Part shown: piece by piece, positions 50,901 through 59,929 of the stretch
How positions within the stretch are numbered: position 1 is the first letter of the stretch
How the letters are laid out: every line of letters begins with the position of its first letter
Assembly: GCA_031213475.1 (NCBI GenBank)
Contig: JARUPZ010000007.1
Span: 4,831,586 to 4,895,585 of the forward strand
Reading direction: 5' to 3'
Origin: Nereocystis luetkeana
Lineage: Eukaryota > Sar > Phaeophyceae > Laminariales > Laminariaceae
Length of the DNA: 64,000 nucleotides
Program-made: the position numbers and the translations under genes
The notes under the pieces: generated by a model
What the model was told of the DNA's origin: nothing
The model's database searches: none
What the model saw: only the letters and a program-made list of their open reading frames with translations

Positions 50901-53900
50901 ACAGAACTTGTATCTCTTCTAGGATTGGAGAATCGGCACGGACACTGGTTGTGCTGGATGTCGACGGGTAGAAAGAACGGACACACACTCGTTAAACGTT
51001 TTTCCTACCCGTCGACATCCAGCACAACCGGTGTCCGTGCCGATTCTTCAATCAGAGATACAATTTCTGTTTTCACAAAGCTACGCCACAGAGATACTAT
51101 AGTCAGTACGTTGCCACGTACCTGGTGTGCAGTAAACACAGCCGTACAGCAGTAGGCAATGAAATGCCATGTTCATCACACTATTAATAGGTACGCCGGC
51201 ACGACATACACATTCTATGAAATGTAGAAACGAAAGGAAACAATCTAAGAGAAAACAAGAACAAAGAAGACAAATCGAAGTAGAAAAAGAAAAAATGAAA
51301 GAAAAAAAATAGAAAAAAAAATAGAAGAAACAAACTGTCGTGCCCCCCCCCCCCCCCCGCAGGCGAGGTGGCAGACACTTGAAAAAGGACGAGCTGGAAA
51401 AAAGAAGAAGAAAAAAACACCACTACTTGTAAACAGAGTAAGACAAAGAACCAAAAGGGAAAAATGACGAATGGAAAATAACAGGCAGACCAAAGCCCAA
51501 AGCACCCTCCAGGTAGGGGCAGTTTGTGGTACGCGTACTAACCCTTTTAGAGCTCCAGTCCCGTTTTGGGGACAAACCGTCAAATTCCAAGTAAGGCGCC
51601 CCCAATTGTCCCCAAAACGAGACTGCAGTCCTAAAAGGGTCAATAATATAGCCAGGTTATCCCTGCTAGTCCGCGTGGTACATTGCCACCCAGACTGTCG
51701 TCTCCGCCCTGCGTTCGTCAACTATGCCCAGCCGCTTGGCGTCAGACAACACGAAACAAACAGAGCAGGCTTGTCATCCACCCACGCCACACGACTCCTT
51801 CAATACGGCTTATCAATCGAAAAAAGGAAGAGAACTAAATAAAAGGAAAATCACGGAGACTCAGCGCAAGAAAGAAGGGGAAAAAACAAGAAGATAAGAC
51901 ACGGGAAGTACGTATATGTGTATATACCAGGTACCAGCTTATGTTGAGTATTTTGATCAGGCGAATGCACCTTTTATTAATATCAATAATAGTACTGTAC
52001 AGAAACTCACGTTTGACTTGAATTACTCCCGTACACAAATTTTGTCGACAAAATGGGTCGGCGTGCGTTTAAAGTAAGGGCCTTTAACAATCTGGGAGAA
52101 GGGATCTTTAGGTTGGTAGGCTGTTCGGATGTTGTGGTTCCTGTTGGGATCAAGGTACGGGCGAAGACCCAACCCAACCCCTGACTCTCACCCTAACCCT
52201 AACCCTAACCCTGACCCCAAACCGCAGCCGAAACGGCCCAAAACTCGCCATAAACGCGGCTACGCCGAGTTTGCATCGAACCAGGAATTTTCTCAGATGC
52301 GGACGACGATTCCGAAGTGCAGACCACGCTACACATTTTTCAAGTAAAAAACATCCCTAAAGATCCCTTCTCCCAGACTGCTAAACCTACTCTTTAAAGT
52401 ATGGTACCCCCCCCCTCCCCTCCTCGCCGCGAATAATTTTTCTGGATAGTGGAAGTAAAAGATATGTTTTGCTTCTTGGGGCTCTCATTTTCCGTTGTAA
52501 TTTGCTTGTTTTTTTCTGTTTTGTTTTTCTACGAAGTAACTGGTCATGGAATGGTTTTCGAGGATTTTTATTCACCCCGGGTTGTGGTTAATACTGATGT
52601 TAATGGTACTGCACAAAGGCACGAGCTGGGCCAGCAGAGGTGCTGATTTTTTTGTTGATCGGCGATGCCCCGCTAAATATTACATATTGGGATGGGAATC
52701 TTTGACACCGTGTTGATCATACACCAACCAACAAACGGAAAACTCGCCTTTTTAGATTTCTTGAGGGATATAACCGATACAGCGATCCGAAAAAATACAA
52801 AAATGACCATAACTTGTCGGGAAAAAAAGCGAAAACAATAAATGCGTGTTCTCCGTTTGTTTGCACATGCTGTTCAAATACGTAAAAGCCATGCAACAAT
52901 CATAACAGCTCCGTAGAAAGGTGCCGTCAGAGCAGCTGCCGTGGCAGAACTGCTGCAGCTGTACATCTCCGCAGCCACGTATTACAGCTCCACTGCAGCT
53001 GCCGCTGAACGATAGCGTACACACCATAGGGCTAGGGTTTACGCCGGGTAGTTGACCCTCCCCATGCGTCGGAGGTCGGAGAGGACGTGCGGGAAAGAAC
53101 CACGCGAATGCATACACTCTGTAGAGAGACCATGGGCCAAAACACTGACAGGGCAGGGATTTTCGGAGATTCCTTCGTAGATCTCAACGTCAAGGCTTCG
53201 CCCAGGCGCTACGGCGCTGAACGGGTGGATCCTCCGACGCCGGGCGTTTATGGCGCGGAGGGGGCACGCCCCGGCGAAGAAACCGCGCGGAAAGACGGTC
53301 AGAAGCGGGAGAGATCCGCCGACTAAGAACTGATGGAATAAGGCTGGGGGTCACCATAGGTATATTTATGTATGTACCTGGTGATGTGTATATATTATAC
53401 CAGGTACCGTGTACTTGGTAACGCGCTTTGCGACGTAAACTTTTGTGGTTTCGAGCTGGATTGTTTTCGCCGCCAGTATAATGGGAAAAGGGATGACGGC
53501 CGACGGCAAAGTTTACGTAAGCTTCCAACAAAAACGGTCACCAAGGGTACAGCAAAAAACAGGATCGCGTTTTTTTGTTCGGTTTTGTTCGTCGCCACGT
53601 TCCGCAAGCAAAATTGTGTGGAGAATTGGAGATTGAAAGTATAGCGTTTCCCGTTTGGGACCGATAGAGAAAGTTGAAAACCATGAGGGGTGAAACGGAG
53701 ACTAAGCGTTGCCGCGTTTTTTCCCTCGTGGCCCCGTTCGTGTTCCCGTGCGACTTCTGCTGTCCCAGGTGCTGGACGTAATCGTGACGGCGACCGAGAG
53801 TACGGCCACTGGTTTGATGGCGACGGGCACATCGCGAAGGTAAAATAGGGACATCTAGCAGCAGCAGCAGCCGCAGCAGTACCACTGCTGCCCCTTTGAG

Positions 53901-56900
53901 GGAGCGCAACCATGATACCTAGGGGTACGTGCACGACCGGTGCAGCTATCTTATTATCGGTGGCGAGCCGTGCGCCACGTATGTTGATAATTAGATTGAT
54001 CTCCCGTGCTGCATTCCTTTTTCTATGGCGCTTCCCCATGTACCCATGAATGTTTCGTGCCGATGTGGATCGCTGGGTAGTCCCTCACCAGCCGAGGAGC
54101 GGCATTTTTCTTCCCGTAGGTGCCGTACGAATCATGACCCACTTCTGCATGAGTAAACCGCGTTGTTTGTGGTAGAGCTTGCTCTTCAGTCCGTGCGGAG
54201 TCAGCAACACCGGCCGTCATGCACGAGACATGCCTGATATGTTTGTACCGACACCGTTTATGTCCTGGCCAAAGTAATCCGGCGACAGTGTAAGCCTCCG
54301 CTCCACCACTCGCCACCACCAACCCAACCCCAAACGTCGCTGCGCCCTAGCGCAGCTCTCGGATGTTCTCAGCACGTTTTTTCCTGCTACTACCTTAGTT
54401 TAAAAAAACAAAAGGCTCGGCCATGAGCGAAGCTGCCACTTCGGACCCCCCCGCACCCTCCCGTGTTTAATCACGCCGTCTCCTTCTCCTCCTGCTCCAT
54501 CTCCTCCAGCCCTGCCTTCTCTTTTTCCTGCTCCTCCCATCCGTTTCAAGGTAGTCTTCAAGGGCGGACGAGTGTACGCGCAAAACCGTTTCGTCGCCAC
54601 CGACTCGTGGGACCCGGACGCTCCCGAAGGCAAGGGTTCCGCGGGCGCCGTGCGAACGTGGACGCGCCGGCCGGGCGGATGGCTCAAGAACGTATTCAGG
54701 TTGCCAGCCAAAACGCTCAACACTATTTACGGGGGACCATAGTTAATAGGACCTGTGGTATACATAAAAACCTATATATTTAAGCATTTCTACTATCAAT
54801 ATTTGGTCCTAATAACTATGGTCCCCCGTAATAGTAAAAACTGCTCAAGAGCGGGAAACTGTATGCGCTGAGTGAAGGCTGCAATCCCTCCGAGATGGAC
54901 CCTGTCACACTTGAGACTCTGGCGGAGAGCGACCTGGGTGGCATCCAGGTGACGCCTCGAAGATTTGTGGTCGGTGGTAAAGCGGTGGCCGCACGGCGTT
55001 CCCGTTTCATTCCGCTCAGAGATTTTTTTTTGTGGGGGCGCGGTAGGGCGAGGCCGGCACGGGCCGACGGCGCTTGGTACACGGGCGATACGGAGCTTTA
55101 TGCGCCGGAGCGATACATTGCCTGTTGCTGCAATGCCCGAATTGTCTGCAGTACACATCCAATAGGTATTGCTGGATGGCTTCGCGGGTGTGCACGTGTC
55201 AGCTGAGTGTAACCCCCACGCGGCTGAAGGCCTCAGTGTGCACGACCTTGCGGTCGGTCGGTCGATCGGTTGAAGAAAAAATGTTATCCCCCATGCATGA
55301 TACTGAGTACACCCCCCCACCCCCGTCCCCCTTGCGTCTTATTTACACGCCACGCACGCATCGTCAAAGCAGGGTTTTTTTTCTGCACACCCCACTACTG
55401 ACGCGTCAACCGGGGAGACATTTAACATTGGCATCGGCGGGAAAAAGGGCGCGGTCGAGGTGATGCGGCTCTCCCCAGACGGCACCCTCGACGAGAGCGC
55501 GTCCTTCATCCCCCCCGCTGTCATCTTCTGGCACGACAACACCATCACTGAGGAGTATGTCGTGGCCGTGACGTCTCCGTTCGCGGCTGCGCAGAAGAGG
55601 ATCCTCATGGCCTTGCTTGGGTTCGGGCAGATCGGAAAGGCGTTCGAGTGGGACGGCTCACGCAAAGCAGAGGTGCGGGAACCATCCGCTTCTCGGCTCA
55701 CGCAAAGCAGAGGTGCGGGAACCATCCGCTTCTCAAGCTGTTGCGATGCTTTCGATTTGATTTGTTGGCGCACCCACGCGCCCGCCTGACTCGCGCATCG
55801 CTGGTGCTTGCAATAGACACTCAAGGGTTTTTCACGTCACGGGGAAGGCTGCAGAGATAGGGGGAACACAAATTTGGAAAAAAGTAGCGGCAAGGGCGGT
55901 ACCCCAATGTCCTGCCGTCCTTTTCTGGTGGCGGCGCATAGCCATAAGGAGGTATCCTCGCCAAGCAGAGCCGTAGAGCGGGTGCGCCGGGGCCGCTCGG
56001 TTTGCCGTGCCGCGTGCCATCCCTCCCTTGAACTAATGTATAACTGGCAGTAAAGTGAGTTCATTTAGCGCCCCCCCTCTTCCCCCCTTGCCCCCGGCTT
56101 CCTGCGTCCGTCGTCGTAGGCGCTCTTCTTCTCGAAGGAAACTTTGGAGCTGGTGCAGAAGGTAGAGCTTCCCGGCTCGCCGTCGTCGTATCACATAATC
56201 AACGGGTTTCAGGAGGCCAAGGGGGGGGCCGTGACGGTGACGATCGCTATGCTTCGCGGGGAACGCAACAAGCTCGAGGCCGTTTTCACCAACATCATGG
56301 GAGGCAGGCAAGGGGAGAGCACTCTCGGAAAAAGAACGCTCGGTAGGCATGTGGGGCGGGGCTGCCAAGGTAGTAAAATTCAAGCGTTTTCAAGCCTTCG
56401 TTAGCATGTGTTTTGAGTGTTTTTTGTCTCATTCTATTTAAGGAGAAATGTATCGTGCGCTCGTGAGGCTCGCCGTGGTTCGTCTTGATTCTTCAGGCAG
56501 TTCGCCCGTGGACCAACAAACAGGCTGGTGACTGTTGCCTGCTTGAGGCATTTGCGCTCCTATTTTCAAGAAATAAAAGCACACCGGCGCAGACGTGAAT
56601 CGAACGTTTCGTACCGTCTGGCGTTGTGCTGTGTGCTGTGACCGACCGCCCCCCCCGCTCAGGTTTACGGACGACACCATGTGCGACCAATACAAGTACG
56701 AAATAGATGTCGCGGCCGGGAAGGTGCTATCTCACGGCCTGGCGGCCCCGGTGGACGGGTCGCTACCTATGGAACTCCCTTCGGTAAGCGTAGTTCACAG
56801 GAGCGCGCCTACTTGCAGCCCACGGACTGTGATAGAAACCAAAGGTCCACATATTTTCACACAACTTGACCAGCTTGCCCCCGCTTGACAGCCTTGTTCC

Positions 56901-59900
56901 ACCCAGACCTGGTCCCGCCAGGACTTGTGTGATGAGCCTGGGTAGATGGTTAGACGCAGGTAGGACCGACCAGGGGTTCTGGACCCACGCCGCTCCAACC
57001 GGATCCACCCAAAACTACGAAATTCGAGGCAGTGTTTCATAGTACAAGACTGGTCTTATTATTTTAGTTTCTCTCACAGTCCACAAACTGCAATCAAGCG
57101 GATCCGATTCACTCAGTAAAACCGTGACCCAATCCAAGGAACCATTCTTTGGTCAGCGAATTCAATCCAGGATTTGTTGGATTTACTCAGAGTTAGAACT
57201 CACGAAACGACCAATCTGTCAAAGCCTAGTGGACAACGGAGCGAATTTCTACATCGAATCGACAACTTGCACGCAAGTTCAACCGTCAAAGAGGAAACGG
57301 GACCACTAATACCCGACCGCGAGCGAGCTGCCACTGTCTCCAGCATTTGAGTCAATTTTCTCCGCGTGCGCGCCGACGCACGACTAAAATATACCAGTAT
57401 CATATGAAGCAAGCTTGGGAGAGACAACACAACGCCCGGTAGGTGGCTAACCACGAACTAAAACACAAGGTAGTTCGGGTGGGACCACCGACCGGGGCAG
57501 AAGGCCTCATCCCATCCAATACTTGCATTGAATGATCGTTGGCAGCGTGAAAGAATACTGCAGTATTTTTTCTGCACGATCATTTCAATCGCAGGGATGG
57601 GCGCCGCGCTGAGAGCGCATTCACCGCGGGGTTTATCCCGGGCGAGGCCCGCCTGCTCCGGGGCAGGAGGCCTCATCCAATCCAATGCTTACGTTGAATG
57701 ATCGTTGACAGTGTGAAATAACACTGTTCTGGTTACGGATCGTGGGCACACAGGCGTGTGTCGGCCGAAGCACTATGTCATTATAGACAGCGACGACTGC
57801 TACGTGCGTGTACGCCCCGTCCCCCCCGTCCCCGCTTGTCATTTCCCCGCCGAATGCCTTCCTCGATGTGCCCCACTATCGATTCTTGCTTGCGCTCGCG
57901 AAACGCAGATAGACCTCCGATTCGTAGGCAAGCCCCACAGGTACGTATACACGAATGTCATCCTTGGGGACGCTGGATTTACCAACTGCGTGCAGCGGTG
58001 TGATTTGCAGGCAACCGGCGAGGCTGCATGGCAAACGCACGTGAGTTGGATTTGAACTTGATGCTCTAGTGGTGTCCAAAGCAGTGTTTGCCATTAGACT
58101 GGACGCGATGTGATGCCCCGTGTTTCCAGTCCTCGAATGCGCTGGCTACCGTTCTTTGGGCGGTTAGTTATGGTCGTCTCCGTCGGCCCTCCTGCCTTCC
58201 CTATTTGGAGCTTGTACGGCAACTGCTCGCTTTGTTCCGCGCTTGAGTGGATGGTTTGGGGAGCCCGAGTGGTTCACCCTCGAGTGTGCGTGGGCTGTTT
58301 GCTCTACTCGCGAAGCGAAGTGAACGGTTTCGGGCGGCCACACACAATCAATCGCAATAAGGTTACATGGTACCAGGTAGAAACTTAGCGTAGTGAGTGA
58401 CGGCGGGGAGTTGCAATCCTGCTTTGGACGCTCGCTGGTGTCCCGGCGAGGGGCTAAAGGGGAGCGTTTCGCTTTTTTCGCCGCCGATGTTACAAACATA
58501 GAAACAAAGAAGAAAATGAGATGATGAGTTGACAGGTTCGCCTCTGGTAGCAGATAGCTATCAGCTCCAAGGAAGCCACAGCCCCGGGCTACTAGCGTAC
58601 AGCCCAGTTAAAGGTTAGGCGCGTGTTCCTCCAACTACGGCGTTAGCCGTTGTCAACATTCGGTACGCTCGTACCTGCCACCCTTCTGTTATCGTGCCCG
58701 TCGTGCCCCCTTCGTCTGGAATGGGATGCATGGCCAATGGTCAAAGGGCAAAGGCGAGCAACCAATGAATACACCCCCCCCCCCTCCCCCGCTTCCCTCC
58801 GCCGGCGTATTTCCGCCGCACATCATGGGATTCCTGATGTTTGTTCGCGGGCTTCGCTTCGTTCGGTTTTACGGACCTCTTGACGGTAGGGATTCGGCGA
58901 GCTGCGGTACAGCGGAGAGCCAATCTTCGTTCCGAGGTCGGAGGACGCCCAGGAAGGCGACGGTTACCTCATCGTCCTTGTCTGTGAGTGTGCTGCGGCG
59001 AGAGATCTGTCCAGGAGGGAGGTCGTGTGGGTCGAATCTCTTTCGGAGCGATTGGTGTGTACGGATCTCGGTAGCTCGACAGCCAGAGCGAGCTACGTGC
59101 CTTATGTGCCTATCAACCGAGACTTTCGGCTTGCCGTTTGAATGGATCGCTTGAGTTCTGCGGCCACGCGGCGGCGGCGGTAGCTTGGGTATTCTGCCGC
59201 GCAAACCCTTGAGGCGGTGCGATTTTCGTCGCCCGGTTTAGTTTCCAACCTCCGCCGGCCTCCTCAATTGCATTAAATATCATTCGGCCTAATGCTGTGT
59301 CTGGGGCACCGAGGCCACATTTATCGTCTTGGCGATTGGCTACCAGCGATACTTACGCTTATATGCTGATTGTATTTACGCTGGCCTTGCTGTGTGAGAC
59401 CGACGCACCCGATGCTTCTTACAGCGCGAGCAGTAAAATGCCGCTATCATAATAGTATCACCCGTGCCCCCCTCTCTTCCATGTTTTTGAATGCGACAGA
59501 TGGAATGCGTGTAACCAATATTTTTAAATAGGCGGTGTAATGTTACGAGTTATCGCTACGTATGAATACATCCGTATGTACACCGTGAACCGGGCGGCCG
59601 CGCATTTTTATTCGGGAAACGCTTGTCCTGCGGCGATGACTTACTCCCTCTATTTACTATTTATAGTCTCGTGGTGAGTCAGTAATGCCTCCCTCCTTCG
59701 TCTGTGCGCCCCGTGCCCCTCTCGTCTCCGCCCCTCTACCGTTTTTTTTGTGAATGTGAAACCCTGAAGACAATGCCAAGAAACATACCACCGATGTCGA
59801 AGTGCTGGACGCGCAGAAAGTGGATGCCCCGCCTCTGTTTGTGGCGCACATCCCTTGGCATATGGGCTCCAGCTTCCACGGCGTATTTACGCCCGAGGCT

Positions 59901-59927
59901 TACCTCCCGACGGACGCTGAGGCGTGA
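38991..59927 (+). CDS. carotenoid cleavage oxygenase (RPE65/CCD family), plastid-type leader
   Basis: Coding segments: 38991-39381, 53769-53839, 54551-54724, 54841-54948, 55373-55672, 56120-56307, 56663-56783, 57909-58040, 58890-58983 and 59770-59927. Apart from the third/fourth boundary they join in phase to about 578 residues, normal for the family. These enzymes use non-haem iron and O2 to cut carotenoid or apocarotenoid double bonds. The four iron histidines are visible: SAHP (about H254), FWHDN (H302), SSYHIINGF (H373) and SSFHG (H563). Other family motifs are GTLFRNG, GHWFDGDG, SGKLYALSEG, MDPVTLET, GEPIFVPR and GYLIVLV. The N-terminus has a hydrophobic core (LLLLLLCV) and then SSAF, the style of a red-lineage plastid signal and transit peptide. 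Intron 6 has a GC donor. Segments three and four are not joined by a readable intron; a TA-flanked hairpin sits there. The substrate cannot be told from sequence. Confidence 0.88.
39696..41346. mobile_element. composite region with TCGAGGGCAAAATAAACG inverted ends
   Basis: The left end TCGAGGGCAAAATAAACGAA and the complementary right end at 41.28-41.35 kb are inverted repeats, each followed inward by A/T-rich AAACGAAA runs. A third end in left orientation lies at 40640 (ACGAGGGCAAAAAGAAACG). An inner element 40640-41346 is therefore also possible, and its outer flanks (ATAAGACCcagCCTAATA and ATAAGACCggCCCTAATA) are similar. The interior encodes nothing recognisable. The sequence left of it (39.60-39.69 kb) recurs at 52.66-52.75 kb. 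Confidence 0.5.
42572..42912 (+). mobile_element. SINE family 1, full-length copy 1
   Basis: The tRNA-like head has box A TGGTTCAAGTGGTTAACC and box B GGTTCGAGCCCC, inside a clean T-arm CTGGG-loop-CCCAG. It is followed by a body with ACAATTCGATGCGAGTCGAC, GGCTGAAATCTTCTCGCG, AAATGAAGGC and GTGACCCCGGATCTGAG, and an A-rich tail near 42.9 kb. It differs from the copy at 49.8 kb at only about 15 positions in 330, so at least one copy is recent. Mobilisation would depend on a LINE partner; which one is not known. Confidence 0.9.
44140..44900 (+). repeat. large unclassified interspersed repeat, copy A
   Basis: It matches the minus strand of about 51000-51900 over several hundred bases, in order: GGAGTCGTGTGGCGTGGGTG, GGGCATAGTTGACGAACGC, TACCACAAACTGC, TCGCCTGCCAC, a pyrimidine-rich stretch, then GTCGACATCCAGC. 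The preceding 43.97-44.12 kb looks like a diverged duplication of 44.28-44.38 kb. No coding sequence is recognised. A (GTT)n run of about 11 units closes it at 44.88-44.91 kb. Confidence 0.65.
44876..45330 (+). repeat. AT-rich repeat, direct copy 1 of 2
   Basis: It shares with 47.27-47.60 kb the order GCAGTCCGTGGTCGCA, GACTGGAAGAA, ACACATGATAA, CACCTCAGACAA, GTCGCCACAGAAA and TACCCAGAAGAAATAGACAG. The two copies lie in the same orientation on either side of the LINE remnant. They differ by many substitutions and small gaps. Their relation to the LINE is not clear. Confidence 0.6.
45409..45650. mobile_element. MITE with TCATTCTTATCGGAGAGC ends
   Basis: A 242-bp element. The left end GGCTCATTCTTATCGGAGAG and the complement of the right end GGTCATTCTTATCGGAGAGC agree at all but one or two positions, and the A/T-rich interior pairs on inward. 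No protein. A solitary relative of the end lies at 12738. The flanks do not show a clear target duplication. Confidence 0.75.
45977..46860 (-). mobile_element. LINE (non-LTR) reverse transcriptase C-terminal remnant
   Basis: The minus strand encodes the region downstream of the catalytic palm of a LINE reverse transcriptase, with the familiar order EFVYLGG, AEVIETLLYGYVTW, HHKMLLRCIGW, ESVETTVRRRRFLFAG and GGQEWDWMRYLEDDLKEFGI. The catalytic part is absent, so the copy is truncated at its 5' end. EFVYLGGVFSPDW and the main segment lie in different frames, meeting near 46.72 kb, so there is also a frameshift. The sequence just 5' of the remnant (GTCGACATCCAGCACAACC) is that of the neighbouring palindrome family, not of the usual LINE. 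Inactive as read. Confidence 0.85.
47270..47760 (+). repeat. AT-rich repeat, direct copy 2 of 2
   Basis: Counterpart of 44876-45330, with the same landmarks (GCAGTCCGTGGTCGCAGGAC, ACACATGATAACTGA, CACCTCAGACAAAA, GTCGCCACAGAAACC, CCAGAAGAGATAGACAGGAT). It ends in an A-rich tract. Confidence 0.6.
47826..48095 (+). mobile_element. SINE family 2, copy 2
   Basis: It matches copy 1 at 16.81-17.11 kb: GTAGGTGaTCCGCGTGCCTAC, a box B altered by one base (GGTTCCAGTCTC), GCATACTCGTAAGGACTTTTT, then ACATTCGATG, GCTGAACCCTATGCG, AAATGAAGGCACGCACCG and CACCTGTGACCACGGC. Several small gaps between copies point to some age. Confidence 0.8.
49600..49740. repeat. tandem duplication of a 70-80 bp CAGTACTC-rich unit
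   Basis: Two adjacent units run from GTACTGCTCATACTC to TATATTGGCCTCC, each containing CTCAGTAGTTGGGCC. They differ by small indels. They sit in a wider stretch (49.25-49.77 kb) where ACTCGCAGTA and CTCAGTACTC recur irregularly. Confidence 0.75.
49783..50136 (+). mobile_element. SINE family 1, full-length copy 2
   Basis: Nearly identical to the copy at 42572, from CCCCGGTGGTTCAAGTGG to AATAAATGGGATGAGC, and ends in a longer A-rich tail (AAAAAAAATAAAAAAATAAA). The tail and intact polymerase III boxes fit a retroposed tRNA-type SINE. It lies in the same intron and orientation as copy 1, about 7 kb apart. Confidence 0.9.
50414..50608. repeat. GTCCCCAAAACGGGACTGC hairpin and tandem tail
   Basis: A hairpin at 50414-50481 pairs GTCCCCAAAACGGGACTGC with its complement around a loop at ATTAA. 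It is followed by tandem 38-39 bp units, each with AAATTCTAAGTAGTTTGTCC, and then another end ending AAGGGGTT. Its ends are the same as those of the 100-bp element at 51541-51640. Confidence 0.75.
50690..51290. repeat. 600-bp palindrome, arms of nearly 300 bp
   Basis: The two halves are inverted copies about a centre near 50985-50995. Matching landmarks are TTCATAGA..GTGTAT..CGTGCC, CAACGTA..AGTATCTCTGT, GTGGCGTAGCTTTGTGA, GAATCGGCACGGACAC and GTTGTGCTGGATGTCGACGG. The inner 40 bp pair almost perfectly; the outer arms have indels. Related non-palindromic copies lie at 44.6-44.9 and 46.8 kb. No coding sequence. Confidence 0.8.
51541..51640. mobile_element. 100-bp MITE with ACCCTTTTAG..GGGGACAA ends
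   Basis: The inverted ends ACCCTTTTAGAGCTCCAGTC and its complement flank a short centre, and both halves carry CCGTTTTGGGGACAA or its complement. Aligning the host repeat (minus strand of 51-52 kb) with copy A at 44.3 kb shows uninterrupted sequence in copy A at this place (GGCTATgctcctTGTACCACAAACTGC). Copy A therefore acts as an approximate empty site, and this element inserted later. Confidence 0.75.
52077..52392. mobile_element. 316-bp MITE carrying telomere-like repeats
   Basis: Bounded on both sides by TTTAAAGTA (52068-52076 and 52393-52401), a 9-bp target duplication. The ends are imperfect inverted repeats sharing CTGGGAGAAGGGATCTTTAG. A 9-bp duplication is typical of Mutator-like elements, so a MULE-derived MITE is the best guess. 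The interior contains four CCCTAA-type units at 52191-52214. Confidence 0.75.
52191..52214 (-). repeat. interstitial telomere-type repeat (TTAGGG)n
   Basis: CCCTAA three times followed by CCCTGA, and nearby related CCCAACC and CCCTGAC triplets. Read on the minus strand this is TTAGGG. It lies inside a small transposable element, so it is not a chromosome end. Confidence 0.75.
54726..54831. mobile_element. TA-flanked hairpin element, copy 2, within the carotenoid oxygenase coding region
   Basis: A 106-bp element with inverted ends TTTACGGGGGACCATAGT and ACTATGGTCCCCCGTAA, flanked by TA at 54724-54725 and 54832-54833. It matches the copy at 4935-5039. It lies between codons for LPAKTLNT and LLKSGKLYAL, which are contiguous or nearly so in the family. 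No GT or GC donor suits it, the frame after NT soon meets a stop, and the 116 nt between the two coding segments is not a multiple of three. Confidence 0.85.
55654..55733 (+). repeat. 40-bp tandem duplication spanning a splice donor
   Basis: The sequence from CGGCTCACGCAAAG through CCATCCGCTTCT is present twice head to tail. Each copy contains the end of coding segment 5 (…RKAE) and the donor GAG|GTGCGG. Use of the second donor would add 40 nt and shift the frame, so the first donor must be used for an intact protein. Confidence 0.9.
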
Positions 59928-59929
59928 CT

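Larger units (their letters stand above)
39382..53768. other. 14.4-kb intron 1 of the carotenoid oxygenase gene
   Basis: It starts GTGAGA, splits a glycine codon after GTLFRN, and ends CCCAG before GAGRNRDGDREYGHWFDG. It holds two family-1 SINEs, one family-2 SINE, a LINE remnant, a 600-bp palindrome, several MITEs and duplicated AT-rich repeats. No nested gene could be supported. The stretches 42.9-44.1, 48.1-49.2 and 52.4-53.7 kb contain only short open frames. Confidence 0.8.
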
